Source of the DNA: Pedosphaera sp.
GTDB lineage: Bacteria; Verrucomicrobiota; Verrucomicrobiia; Limisphaerales; Pedosphaeraceae
Direction: 5' to 3'
Assembly (NCBI GenBank): GCA_028293465.1
Contig: JAQGOT010000534.1
Coordinates: 1-5,143 of the forward strand
DNA: 5,143 bases
Under the pieces are notes generated by a model. The model made no database searches, was not told the DNA's origin, and saw only the letters and a program-made list of their open reading frames with translations. The translations under genes and the position numbers were made by a program. Positions 1 through 5,143 of this stretch are shown one piece after another. Position 1 is the first letter of the stretch. Each line of letters begins with the position of its first letter.

Positions 1-398
1 TCGCCTTCCGCTTGCGGAGGAGCAATCAAGATCGTCTCGATATACGCATCGTTCTTCGGGTTGTCCTGCATGTCCGAATCGGACTCCTTGATCCAGGCCA
101 CGCGCTGCTGTTTGATGCCTCTGAAAAGCTGATCGCCCAGGCCGCGGCCCTTAATGCTGACGGTGAAGCCGCCGAAATCCAGATCGAGGTAACCGGTCTC
201 TGGATGATGCGAAAACCAGATCAGGTCCCCATAGGCGAAACAGGTCTTTTCACCATCGCGGAGATGGAACTCTAAAAACTCCTCGTTGAGCCCCTCCACG
301 CCCAATACCGAGAAGCACTTCGCTTCCTCCACTTCCGGCTGTTCCGGAGCCGCCTGCCGGCGCTCCTCCAGAATCCTTTCAATCGAGTTCTGTGCCAT
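1..398 (-). CDS. Hypothetical protein coupled to the relaxase (partial, runs off left edge)
   Basis: The frame is open from an ATG at 398 to the left edge, giving 132 codons without a stop, so the C-terminus is missing. The product begins MAQNSIERILEERRQA, with a short charged helix followed by a Pro/Glu linker. From about residue 28 there is a probably beta-rich globular part with many aromatic and acidic residues: CFAYGDLIWF near 53-62, a GYLDLDFGGF stretch near 68-77, and GRGLGDQLFRGIKQQRVAWI near 83-102. I see no signal peptide, membrane segment or catalytic motif, and I do not recognise a characterised family. The ATG lies 3 bases after the relaxase stop, in the same frame, and GGAAGG within the last relaxase codons serves as ribosome binding site. 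It is therefore almost certainly co-transcribed and translationally coupled with the relaxase, which suggests a role in element transfer or maintenance (inference). That it is a real gene is well supported; its function is unknown. Confidence 0.85.
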   Translation of the reverse strand, partial: MAQNSIERILEERRQAAPEQPEVEEAKCFSVLGVEGLNEEFLEFHLRDGEKTCFAYGDLIWFSHHPETGYLDLDFGGFTVSIKGRGLGDQLFRGIKQQRVAWIKESDSDMQDNPKNDAYIETILIAPPQAEG

Positions 399-401
399 AT
401 C

Positions 402-3400
402 TTACCTTCCTTTTCTTACAGTTGGTGGCGGAGCTTTGGTTTGAGCTTTCGCCTGTTTTTTTCCTTGCTCAGATTTTTTGACGTTGCGCTGCTTTACCCG
501 GTGCTGCCCCGCCTGCTCAGGATTCGTTTTCCGCGGCCGATTTGCTCGAGCCGCCTTGAAGCCTTCGATTTTGCCTTTCACCCGTCCTGCCACTTTGCGG
601 AAGTGCTCTCCCGCCGCTTTCAAGCCGGCAGTCGCCCGCTTTACCCGGGTTTGGGTTCCGGCCGGCGCTGCCTGGCGCGTCACCTTGGCCGCCGCGATCT
701 TTCCCTTGGTGGAAGTCGTGAGCTCCGTCGGCCGCAGGAAGCTCCTCCCCCGGGCTGCCTGATTGCCTTGCCTCTTCCCGACCTGGCCACCCGTGCCTTT
801 TGAGCGACTCTTGCCATCAGCCCCCGCCAAGCCTCGCCGCATCTGCACATACTGCCTGAAATCCGAATTCTCCGGCTTCTTGATCCCTTCCTGGCGGCGA
901 TCCCGGAGCAATTTCTGAACGTGGCTCTTCGACGCACCTTCCGCATGGCGACTGCGGATCAAATCCCGCCAGCGATGATTGTCGTCGCTCACGGCAGCAG
1001 AGATCTCCTGTTTGCTGAAACCAGCCAATTCCACCGCCGCGCGGCGTGTCGACGTATTTCCCACCGCCGCCTGCAAACCTTGGCGATCGTCGGTGTAGAT
1101 ACGAACCGTCTCTTTTCCACGGCTGACGCTTACGTAAAAACCCTCCTTGCTGGAAGCAAGAAACGAAGCGGCGCTCTGCGCGACCAGCACGTCCTTGACG
1201 CTCTTGCTCTGACTGCTGTGGCTCGTCTGGCAATAGCCATAGGCCAGATGCCCGTGCTTCGGACTCAACACCGCACCCGTGTTCAGGACGATTTTGCCGT
1301 CGCGGCTGAACTTTTCGACGGTGAAAACGTTGCCGTTGTTGATCCGTCGTCCGTCGTCACTCTTGCCGTTGCGGGTGATTCGCACGCGATCACCCCGCGC
1401 CAGCCGAATCTCCCGTTCTTCAAAAACCTGAAACCGCGCCGCCTCTTTCAGCGGCAGCGAAACCTCACGCCCACTTTCATCGGCAAGCTTCACCCCGCCC
1501 GCTTCATCGCGGCCGGTGACGCGCAGGATCGATCCCCGAAGGATGCTGGGTGCGTTCTGATGGAACTGAACCACCAGCCCCTCGCGATAGTTTTCACCTC
1601 GGCGGCGATCCGCCTCCTCCCAATTCAAGTTATGGTACTGAAGGAAGCTTTTCTCCGTTCCGAGCAGCCCAGCCTCGCGCTTGGCATCGCGAATCGCCTC
1701 CGTCACACACTGCGCTTCAGCATGCGTCGGAGAAACGACCAGCGGCACCGATCCGCTCCGACTCAAATCTAAAAAATCGGTGGCGAGTGTGCGATAACGG
1801 GTTGCAGCGTCCGCAATGTCAAAAACCGCTCCGATTTCTTCGAGTCGGCGAAAGCCTGTGCGAACATCGCCCTTGCTCAAGGAAGCGACGGCGTTGCGAT
1901 ATTCCTCCCGCAACTGACGCCTGATTTCCGTCACCTCAACGATCCTCAAGCCGGCGAATTTCTGCATCAGCCGGAACGAATCCCCACGAGGCACCGGCGC
2001 ATGCTGCGCCGTATCTCCCGTGAGGATTACCCGCGTTCCATGGCCGGCGATCTTCATGATTTGCCACATGTCCCGCACCCCCAGCAGCCCGGCCTCATCG
2101 ATCCAGATGACGTTCCGGCGCGTTCTCTCCTGCAGCTTCGGGTTCGCCAGCAGATGCGCCACCGTCTCTGCGTCGCCAAACCCCGCTTCGCGCAACGTCT
2201 CCCGCGACGCCGCAGCCGAGGGCGCAAAAGCGAAGACCTTGAAGCCTTTCGCCTCGATTTGCGCCACCGCTTCTTTCATCAGCGTCGTCTTCCCAACTCC
2301 CGCCCCTCCCCGGATCGCCATCACCTGATCCTTGCTTTCGAGCAGATGCCGCACAGCGGCTTTCTGCTCTGCCGACAGGAAGTCATTGGAAAACTTGACC
2401 TCCTTGCCGCCAAGCGGCGCGTGCATCGAACGCCCTGTCCTCACGAAGTTGATCAGCGCCACCTCTTCGGCCAGCACGTCAACCGACGTGCACAAGGCAT
2501 CTCCGGAGACGGTACGTTCGACCATATCCCGGCGGCGGAATTCGCGCCAGGCCTCCTCGGGCGAGACGTGCCCGACGCCGAAACGAAGCGCTTCAGCAAC
2601 CAGCCGCTTGGTTTCAACCACCGAATGTTTTGCGAACACTTTGGCGCACGCTTCGTCCAGCGCGTTGCGCGGGGTGACGACCGCCCGGGGCCGGCCCGGC
2701 TGGCGCTCGACACCGACTTTTGAAATGAGCTCCTTCTCCTCGGAAGTGAGCCGCGATCGCCATTCCTTCACCAGGTCGGAATAGGCCAGCCCGTGCCGCT
2801 TGCCTTCCCGACTGGCCGCGCCCAAAGCGTCTTTCGCCTTGGCGCTGGTAATGCCCTTTTCCGCGGCCAGCCGCTCGATTTCGGCGGTCCGCCTCGAGAA
2901 TTTTTCGATGATCGATCGAGAGATTCCCTTCACCTCCCAGCCTTGCCGGGTGCGTTCACTTTCGTAGCCGATTCCCGCCAACTTCTCCGTCAGCCGTGAA
3001 TGGAAAGCCGCTTCGCTGTAGGGAGCATCTTTCTTGATGTCGCGAAAGTTCGCGGCTTTCCACCTTCCCTCCTCCGCATCGTGGGTCGCGTTGAAAGCGA
3101 AGCAATGGACATGAAGGTGCGGATCGGGAATTCCTCCAACCGGCCGGGAGGTGAAATGCAGGAATTCTGCCCAGGCGAGGTTCCCGGTGACCCGGTTCTC
3201 CTGATGGCCCCCTTTTCGTACCCGCGTTGTCGTCTGCGCTTCGATCTCCGTCATTGTCTCCGCGACCGCCGCGCGGAACGCGGTCAAAATTTCCTTATCG
3301 CCCGTCAGCGCATAGAGAACCGACAGACTTTTGGGCGCGTGAAAGTTCAGATCGTATCCGACAACCCGATCCACATTCTGCCGGGCCGTCAGCCGTTTGC

Positions 3401-3602
3401 CGCTTTCCGGGTGACGATTCTCCACCATCGCGGCAAATTTTTCCGCAGTGACACCCCCGGAAAGGCCGAGCTCCAGGGCAGCCTTGCCGTACCATTTACC
3501 GGCAATTTCCTGTCCTTCAGAATAGTAGTCCTCCCGCTTGAGCCCCTCGGTGTAGTACCGCCCAGCCGCGGCGGCTGACTTGTGTGCAACAACCCGCAAC
3601 AT
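402..3602 (-). CDS. mobF: MobF family conjugative relaxase-helicase (TrwC/TraI-like)
   Basis: This is a 1066-residue relaxase that would nick oriT, remain bound to the 5' end through a tyrosine and unwind the plasmid for transfer. Residues about 1-290 form the TrwC relaxase domain: tyrosine pairs Y16/Y17 and Y26/Y27, GYDLNFHAPKS (82-92) with D84 matching the TrwC active-site aspartate, and the metal-binding histidines H149, H164 and H166 (PHLHVH). Residues about 405-845 form one SF1B helicase: Walker A GGAGVGKTT (432-440), Walker B IDEAG (501-505), motif III GDTAQ (529-533), motif IV-like EIRRQ (559-563), motif V TSHSSQSK (793-800) and motif VI YVSVSRGKE (823-831). The tail from about 890 is strongly Lys/Arg-rich and probably disordered. 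The length is close to TrwC (966) and well short of F TraI, which has two helicase-like domains. I chose the ATG at 3602 because MLRVVAHKSAAAAGRYY matches the family N-terminus; an upstream TTG at 3698 would add 32 unlike residues. The Shine-Dalgarno sequence is weak. Oddity: Ser799 stands where motif V normally has Gly. Confidence 0.95.
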   Translation of the reverse strand: MLRVVAHKSAAAAGRYYTEGLKREDYYSEGQEIAGKWYGKAALELGLSGGVTAEKFAAMVENRHPESGKRLTARQNVDRVVGYDLNFHAPKSLSVLYALTGDKEILTAFRAAVAETMTEIEAQTTTRVRKGGHQENRVTGNLAWAEFLHFTSRPVGGIPDPHLHVHCFAFNATHDAEEGRWKAANFRDIKKDAPYSEAAFHSRLTEKLAGIGYESERTRQGWEVKGISRSIIEKFSRRTAEIERLAAEKGITSAKAKDALGAASREGKRHGLAYSDLVKEWRSRLTSEEKELISKVGVERQPGRPRAVVTPRNALDEACAKVFAKHSVVETKRLVAEALRFGVGHVSPEEAWREFRRRDMVERTVSGDALCTSVDVLAEEVALINFVRTGRSMHAPLGGKEVKFSNDFLSAEQKAAVRHLLESKDQVMAIRGGAGVGKTTLMKEAVAQIEAKGFKVFAFAPSAAASRETLREAGFGDAETVAHLLANPKLQERTRRNVIWIDEAGLLGVRDMWQIMKIAGHGTRVILTGDTAQHAPVPRGDSFRLMQKFAGLRIVEVTEIRRQLREEYRNAVASLSKGDVRTGFRRLEEIGAVFDIADAATRYRTLATDFLDLSRSGSVPLVVSPTHAEAQCVTEAIRDAKREAGLLGTEKSFLQYHNLNWEEADRRRGENYREGLVVQFHQNAPSILRGSILRVTGRDEAGGVKLADESGREVSLPLKEAARFQVFEEREIRLARGDRVRITRNGKSDDGRRINNGNVFTVEKFSRDGKIVLNTGAVLSPKHGHLAYGYCQTSHSSQSKSVKDVLVAQSAASFLASSKEGFYVSVSRGKETVRIYTDDRQGLQAAVGNTSTRRAAVELAGFSKQEISAAVSDDNHRWRDLIRSRHAEGASKSHVQKLLRDRRQEGIKKPENSDFRQYVQMRRGLAGADGKSRSKGTGGQVGKRQGNQAARGRSFLRPTELTTSTKGKIAAAKVTRQAAPAGTQTRVKRATAGLKAAGEHFRKVAGRVKGKIEGFKAARANRPRKTNPEQAGQHRVKQRNVKKSEQGKKQAKAQTKAPPPTVRKGR
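405..410 (-). promoter_or_regulatory. Ribosome binding site inside the relaxase 3' end
   Basis: On the minus strand the sequence GGAAGG lies six bases before the ATG at 398 and forms the last two sense codons (Gly-Arg) of the relaxase. The order is GGAAGG, TAA, GAT, ATG. A ribosome finishing the relaxase would end almost on top of the next start, so the two genes are probably translationally coupled. The site also supports the ATG at 398 as the start of the downstream gene. Confidence 0.7.
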
Positions 3603-3653
3603 CCCTGTCCGTTCTACTTGCGGTTGAGCGAAGTTTCTACCACGGAAACGCCA

Positions 3654-3720
3654 TCCGCGAATTTTCCTGCCGAGCGTACCCGAAAAGCTACACCGCAAAC
3701 CTGGGGGCAGGGAATTCGGA
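3654..3720. repeat. Imperfect inverted repeat upstream of the relaxase
   Basis: The right arm at 3706-3720 (GGCAGGGAATTCGGA) is matched by the reverse complement of the left arm at 3654-3671, apart from three extra bases in the left arm and one C/T difference. The arms flank a 34-base centre (3672-3705). The repeat ends 51 bases before the relaxase ATG. Such a structure could be the relaxase or accessory-protein binding site of an oriT, or an operator controlling the relaxase. The function is inferred from position only. Confidence 0.45.
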
Positions 3721-3935
3721 CATCTGTCAAACCTCTCCGTTTCCAGTCGTCGCTACGCCTCACGGACCTTGACGATGGCACGCTAAAGTCCCCGCCGTGT
3801 CCCGCAATTAGAAAATCGGCTCCCCCTTGCAGGTCGCCCCCAATTTTCCAAGTTGCGTGAACGCTCCGCCACGGCTTTCCGGGACTTTTTTGCTCAGCCA
3901 TCAGGCCGCGATAAGCGCAGCTCGAAAAACAAAAC

Positions 3936-3941
3936 AAGGAG
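3936..3941 (+). promoter_or_regulatory. Ribosome binding site of the small-protein gene
   Basis: AAGGAG lies eight bases upstream of the ATG at 3950. It decides the start: the same frame is open for 41 more codons upstream, from a non-AUG start at 3827, but that part has no ribosome binding site and low-complexity, shadow-like content. The preceding bases (AAAACAAGGAG) closely resemble those before the next gene (AAACCAAGGAG). Confidence 0.75.
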
Positions 3942-3949
3942 ACTTCATC

Positions 3950-4159
3950 ATGACTGATTCCAAAAACCAAACTTCCACTTCCAAGGTTCCAAGCCATATC
4001 GCGTATCATGTTCGCGAGCGCAACGGCGGCGAGAGCTTTTGGACCCGCATCGGTAGCGCTTGGGTTCATGCCGACGGCAAAGGCTTCAACATCCAAATTG
4101 AAACCGTCCCGCTCGATGGGCGGATCAGCCTCCGCCTCCCGTCTGACGCCACGAAGTAA
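3950..4159 (+). CDS. Small conserved mobile-element protein of unknown function (69 aa)
   Basis: The product has 69 residues. The first ~13 are polar (Ser/Thr/Lys-rich) and probably disordered. The rest forms one compact, probably beta-rich unit: HIAYHVRERNGGESFWTRIG (residues 16-35), then AWVHADGKGFNIQIE and PLDGRISLRL. The pattern of W-x-x-I-G, then a D-G-K-G-F-N turn, then P-L-x-G-R-I is one I associate with short uncharacterised proteins of plasmids and integrative elements, often near conjugation genes. That is from memory and was not searched. There is no signal peptide, membrane segment or catalytic motif. It is the first gene of a probable operon with the methyltransferase, 46 bases upstream of it, and is divergent from the relaxase. 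The start is set by AAGGAG at 3936-3941. The gene call is strong; the function is unknown. Confidence 0.85.
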   Translation: MTDSKNQTSTSKVPSHIAYHVRERNGGESFWTRIGSAWVHADGKGFNIQIETVPLDGRISLRLPSDATK

Positions 4160-4165
4160 ATCAAA

Positions 4166-4187
4166 GGGCGGGCCAGCCGGCCCGCCC
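4166..4187 (+). other. GC-only 9-bp intergenic hairpin
   Basis: GGGCGGGCC (4166-4174) and GGCCCGCCC (4179-4187) form a perfect nine-pair stem made only of G-C pairs, with the four-base loop AGCC. It starts 6 bases after the stop of the small-protein gene and ends 8 bases before the ribosome binding site of the methyltransferase gene. No U-tract follows, so it is not a classical intrinsic terminator. It more likely stabilises the upstream message 3' end, weakens transcription into the second gene, or tunes its translation. The structure is seen directly; the role is inferred. Confidence 0.7.
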
Positions 4188-4195
4188 CACAAACC

Positions 4196-4201
4196 AAGGA
4201 G
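4196..4201 (+). promoter_or_regulatory. Ribosome binding site of the methyltransferase-like gene
   Basis: AAGGAG sits four bases (TTTT) before the ATG at 4206, slightly close but usable. It supports ATG 4206 over the in-frame upstream start at 4008, which would overlap the small-protein gene in another frame and add 66 low-complexity residues. Confidence 0.7.
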
Positions 4202-4205
4202 TTTT

Positions 4206-4904
4206 ATGAAATCCACTTCCCCGATCAATCCACTCTACGCGGCCCGCCATTTCCGCCCCTCCACCTCACCTGCGACACAGAAGCCGCCTTCGCGCTACGC
4301 GCGCCTGCCACTGCCTCCCCGCAATGCGAGCCTGGTCCCTCGCCTGACGAGCCTCTACCACTTCACCAATCCGGGCGAATATGGCGACCGGCGCTACCCA
4401 GGTAATTGTGGTGGTAATCTAATTCGAGACCTACTCCTCTACTTCCGACCGAGGAATGTGTTCGATCCGATGACCGGAAGCGGCACCTGCCGCGACGTTT
4501 GCCGCGAGCTCTCCATTCCCTGCCTTTCCCGCGATATCCGGGAAGGGTTTAACGCCGCCGACCCTGACGGCTTGATGGGTCTAAATCCCGATTCCGGATT
4601 CGATCTCATCTGGGCTCATCCCCCGTACTGGCGTCAAAAGCTCTACACTTCCGATCCCGCTGACCTCTCACGCGCCCCAACGGTGGAAGCTTTCGTGGCT
4701 GGGTATGGCGCTTTCATCCGCACCTGCGCCGACCTTCTTTCCTCACGCGGGAAGCTCGTCATCCTGATGGGTGATTACAGCGATCGGCAAGCCGGGTTCG
4801 TCCCCCTCACCTACTACACGAAGCATTTGGCCCTTGAAGCAGGCCTTCTCCAATCCTGTACCGATATCATCCGCTTTAGCCACGGCGCTTCCAGCAGCCG
4901 ATAA
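4206..4904 (+). CDS. DNA methyltransferase-like protein, probably truncated by a nonsense mutation
   Basis: This 232-residue protein has the fold signature of SAM-dependent amino-methyltransferases. After a Ser/Pro/Arg-rich, probably flexible N-terminus (1-45) comes SLYHFTNPGEYGDRRYPGN (49-67), then NLIRDLL and motif I, FDPMTGSGTC (86-95), the SAM-binding loop. D110 in LSRDI is a plausible motif II acid. Motif IV is DLIWAHPPYW (133-142), with His138 where DNA N6-adenine and N4-cytosine methyltransferases normally have Asp, Asn or Ser. GKLVILMGDYSD (182-193) would be the following strand region. The motif order X-like, I, IV, with no obvious target recognition domain, suggests an orphan enzyme; no restriction endonuclease is next to it. 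It follows the 69-residue gene in a likely operon. The TAA at 4902-4904 appears premature, because the same frame continues with SYRSSFIPGLHDVCMVF. Methyltransferase fold: confident. DNA as substrate: likely. Activity of the shortened form: doubtful. Confidence 0.8.
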   Translation: MKSTSPINPLYAARHFRPSTSPATQKPPSRYARLPLPPRNASLVPRLTSLYHFTNPGEYGDRRYPGNCGGNLIRDLLLYFRPRNVFDPMTGSGTCRDVCRELSIPCLSRDIREGFNAADPDGLMGLNPDSGFDLIWAHPPYWRQKLYTSDPADLSRAPTVEAFVAGYGAFIRTCADLLSSRGKLVILMGDYSDRQAGFVPLTYYTKHLALEAGLLQSCTDIIRFSHGASSSR

Positions 4905-4967
4905 TCGTATCGCAGCAGTTTCATTCCGGGGCTCCATGATGTGTGCATGGTTTTCCAGCGAGCTTAG
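4905..4967 (+). pseudogene. Severed C-terminal tail of the methyltransferase
   Basis: Directly after the TAA at 4902-4904 and in the same frame, 20 codons read SYRSSFIPGLHDVCMVFQRA before a TAG at 4965-4967. The preceding residues end FSHGASSSR. The joined sequence reads smoothly as one conserved-looking C-terminus and, from memory, resembles the ends of related methyltransferases, where a Lys-like residue would sit at the stop position. An AAA-to-TAA change would explain it with one substitution. There is no ribosome binding site or start for independent translation. A sequencing error or stop-codon readthrough are alternatives. Confidence 0.6.
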
Positions 4968-5013
4968 GGGAAATTCCTTCCCGTCAGGCGCCGCTCCGGC
5001 CTCCGCGTCTTCC

Positions 5014-5060
5014 GACTTGCGGTTGGCTTTGCAGGCGTCAGGGGCGGAACTTCGCAAGTC
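5014..5060. repeat. 8-bp inverted repeat upstream of the right-edge promoter
   Basis: GACTTGCG (5014-5021) and CGCAAGTC (5053-5060) are exact reverse complements 31 bases apart. A smaller palindrome, ACTT-CGC-AAGT (5049-5059), overlaps the right arm. The right arm ends two bases before the candidate -35 of the next gene, so it could be an operator. An 8-bp match at this spacing is expected by chance a few times in a window of this size, so the case is weak. The rest of 4968-5062 shows nothing else I can name. Confidence 0.25.
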
Positions 5061-5062
5061 TA

Positions 5063-5091
5063 TTGTTTATTGAAATCGATTCTGGTACAAT
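5063..5091 (+). promoter_or_regulatory. Extended -10 promoter, probably leaderless
   Basis: TACAAT (5086-5091) matches the -10 consensus at five of six bases and is preceded by TGG, giving an extended -10. A weak -35, TTGTTT (5063-5068), lies at the ideal 17-base spacing. Transcription would start about seven bases after the -10, which falls at or beside the ATG at 5098. No Shine-Dalgarno sequence is present between the -10 and the ATG. Confidence 0.65.
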
Positions 5092-5097
5092 CCTCCC

Positions 5098-5143
5098 ATG
5101 AACGTGACTGTGGAAGTTCCTGACGCGATTGCTCACCATCTCG
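5098..5143 (+). CDS. Start of a probable UPF0175-like antitoxin gene (partial)
   Basis: Only 15 codons are visible, MNVTVEVPDAIAHHL, and the gene runs off the right edge. A short beta strand of alternating Val/Thr followed by V-P-D-x-I-A is a typical start of UPF0175 proteins and of several other small antitoxin or toxin-antitoxin-associated proteins. There is no ribosome binding site. The strong -10 immediately upstream supports a real start and a leaderless message. The family call rests on very few residues; other antitoxins begin similarly, so only the presence of a gene is reasonably supported. Confidence 0.55.
   Translation, partial: MNVTVEVPDAIAHHL

Larger units (their letters stand above)
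3603..3949. other. Divergent intergenic region; candidate oriT and promoter region
   Basis: These 347 bases separate the relaxase (leftward) from the small-protein/methyltransferase operon (rightward). No reading frame here has both a ribosome binding site and recognisable protein content. The region holds an imperfect inverted repeat (3654-3720) near the relaxase start, a small hairpin (GTTTC at 3633-3637 with GAAAC at 3645-3649), and an AATTTTCC 8-mer repeated directly at 3660-3667 and 3842-3849. In MobF plasmids oriT commonly lies close to the relaxase gene, so this is the likeliest place for it, but I cannot identify a nic site with confidence. A perfect TTGACA occurs on the minus strand at 3725-3730, but no -10 follows at the right distance. 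I found no convincing sigma-70 promoter for either direction. Confidence 0.4.

Noticed and set aside
921..1772. 283-codon plus-strand open frame inside the relaxase, and similar ones at 2001-2723 and 3000-3578
   Set aside because: They are antisense to a relaxase with intact motifs throughout; GC-rich coding DNA commonly produces such open frames.
3725..3730. Perfect TTGACA (-35) on the minus strand upstream of the relaxase
   Set aside because: At 16-18 bases downstream the sequence is C-rich (CCCCCA) with no -10 likeness, so it is probably chance.
3769..3789. TTGACG followed by TAAAGT on the plus strand as a promoter for the small-protein operon
   Set aside because: The spacing is only 9 bases, far short of the ~17 needed.
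3582..3860. Plus-strand open frame across the relaxase start and intergenic region
   Set aside because: It overlaps the relaxase N-terminus, has no clear ribosome binding site and has Pro/Ser/Arg-rich shadow-like composition.
3614..4228. Long minus-strand open frame, including a possible 95-aa gene from an ATG at 3901 that ends 11 bases before the relaxase start
   Set aside because: It runs antisense to both plus-strand genes. Neither its TTG start nor the ATG at 3901 has a ribosome binding site, and I recognise no domain. The position just upstream of the relaxase is tempting, so homology to residues encoded at 3614-3901 would reopen the case.
4157..4446. Continued open frame after the TAA of the 69-residue gene, running through the start of the methyltransferase gene
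   Set aside because: It crosses the GC hairpin and ribosome binding site and overlaps the methyltransferase in another frame. The translation is Pro-rich and shadow-like, unlike the convincing continuation after 4904.
4743..5057. Minus-strand 104-codon open frame at the end of the methyltransferase
   Set aside because: It is antisense to the methyltransferase, and its product shows no recognisable motif.

Overview
The window is a piece of a bacterial mobile element, most likely a conjugative or mobilizable plasmid or an integrative element. It centres on a large MobF (TrwC/TraI-like) relaxase-helicase read on the minus strand. The DNA is GC-rich. Small proteins of unknown function flank the relaxase, and what looks like a UPF0175 antitoxin-type gene starts at the right edge with no ribosome binding site. 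This mix recalls plasmids and integrated elements of Verrucomicrobiota or Acidobacteriota, but that placement is a weak inference because no rRNA or core gene is present.

Layout. Positions 1-398 (minus) hold the first 132 codons of an unrecognised small acidic protein that runs off the left edge. It is tightly coupled to the relaxase: its ribosome binding site lies in the last relaxase codons and its ATG comes one codon after the relaxase stop. Positions 402-3602 (minus) encode the 1066-residue relaxase, with an HUH/tyrosine relaxase domain, one SF1B helicase domain and a very basic tail. Positions 3603-3949 form a divergent intergenic region with no convincing gene. It carries an imperfect inverted repeat about 50 bases upstream of the relaxase start and is the best place in the window to look for oriT and the divergent promoters.

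On the plus strand, a 69-residue small protein (3950-4159) and a DNA methyltransferase-like protein (4206-4904) form a likely two-gene operon. They share nearly identical AAGGAG ribosome binding sites, and a perfect 9-bp GC-only hairpin lies between them. The methyltransferase has a canonical SAM-binding motif I, but its motif IV reads HPPYW instead of the usual D/N/S-PPY. It is interrupted by a TAA at 4902-4904, after which the same frame continues for 20 codons that read like its natural C-terminus. This looks like a recent nonsense mutation of the last ~8% of the protein.

Positions 4968-5097 are non-coding and end in a good extended -10 promoter. The -10 lies so close to the ATG at 5098 that the next gene is probably translated from a leaderless mRNA.

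How the genes work together (inference): the relaxase would nick oriT, stay covalently attached to the transferred strand and unwind the plasmid. The divergent small protein and orphan methyltransferase are probably accessory functions of the element, for example marking or protecting its DNA. The gene at the right edge is probably the start of a toxin-antitoxin cassette. No type IV coupling protein, mating-pair gene, replication gene or integrase is visible here.
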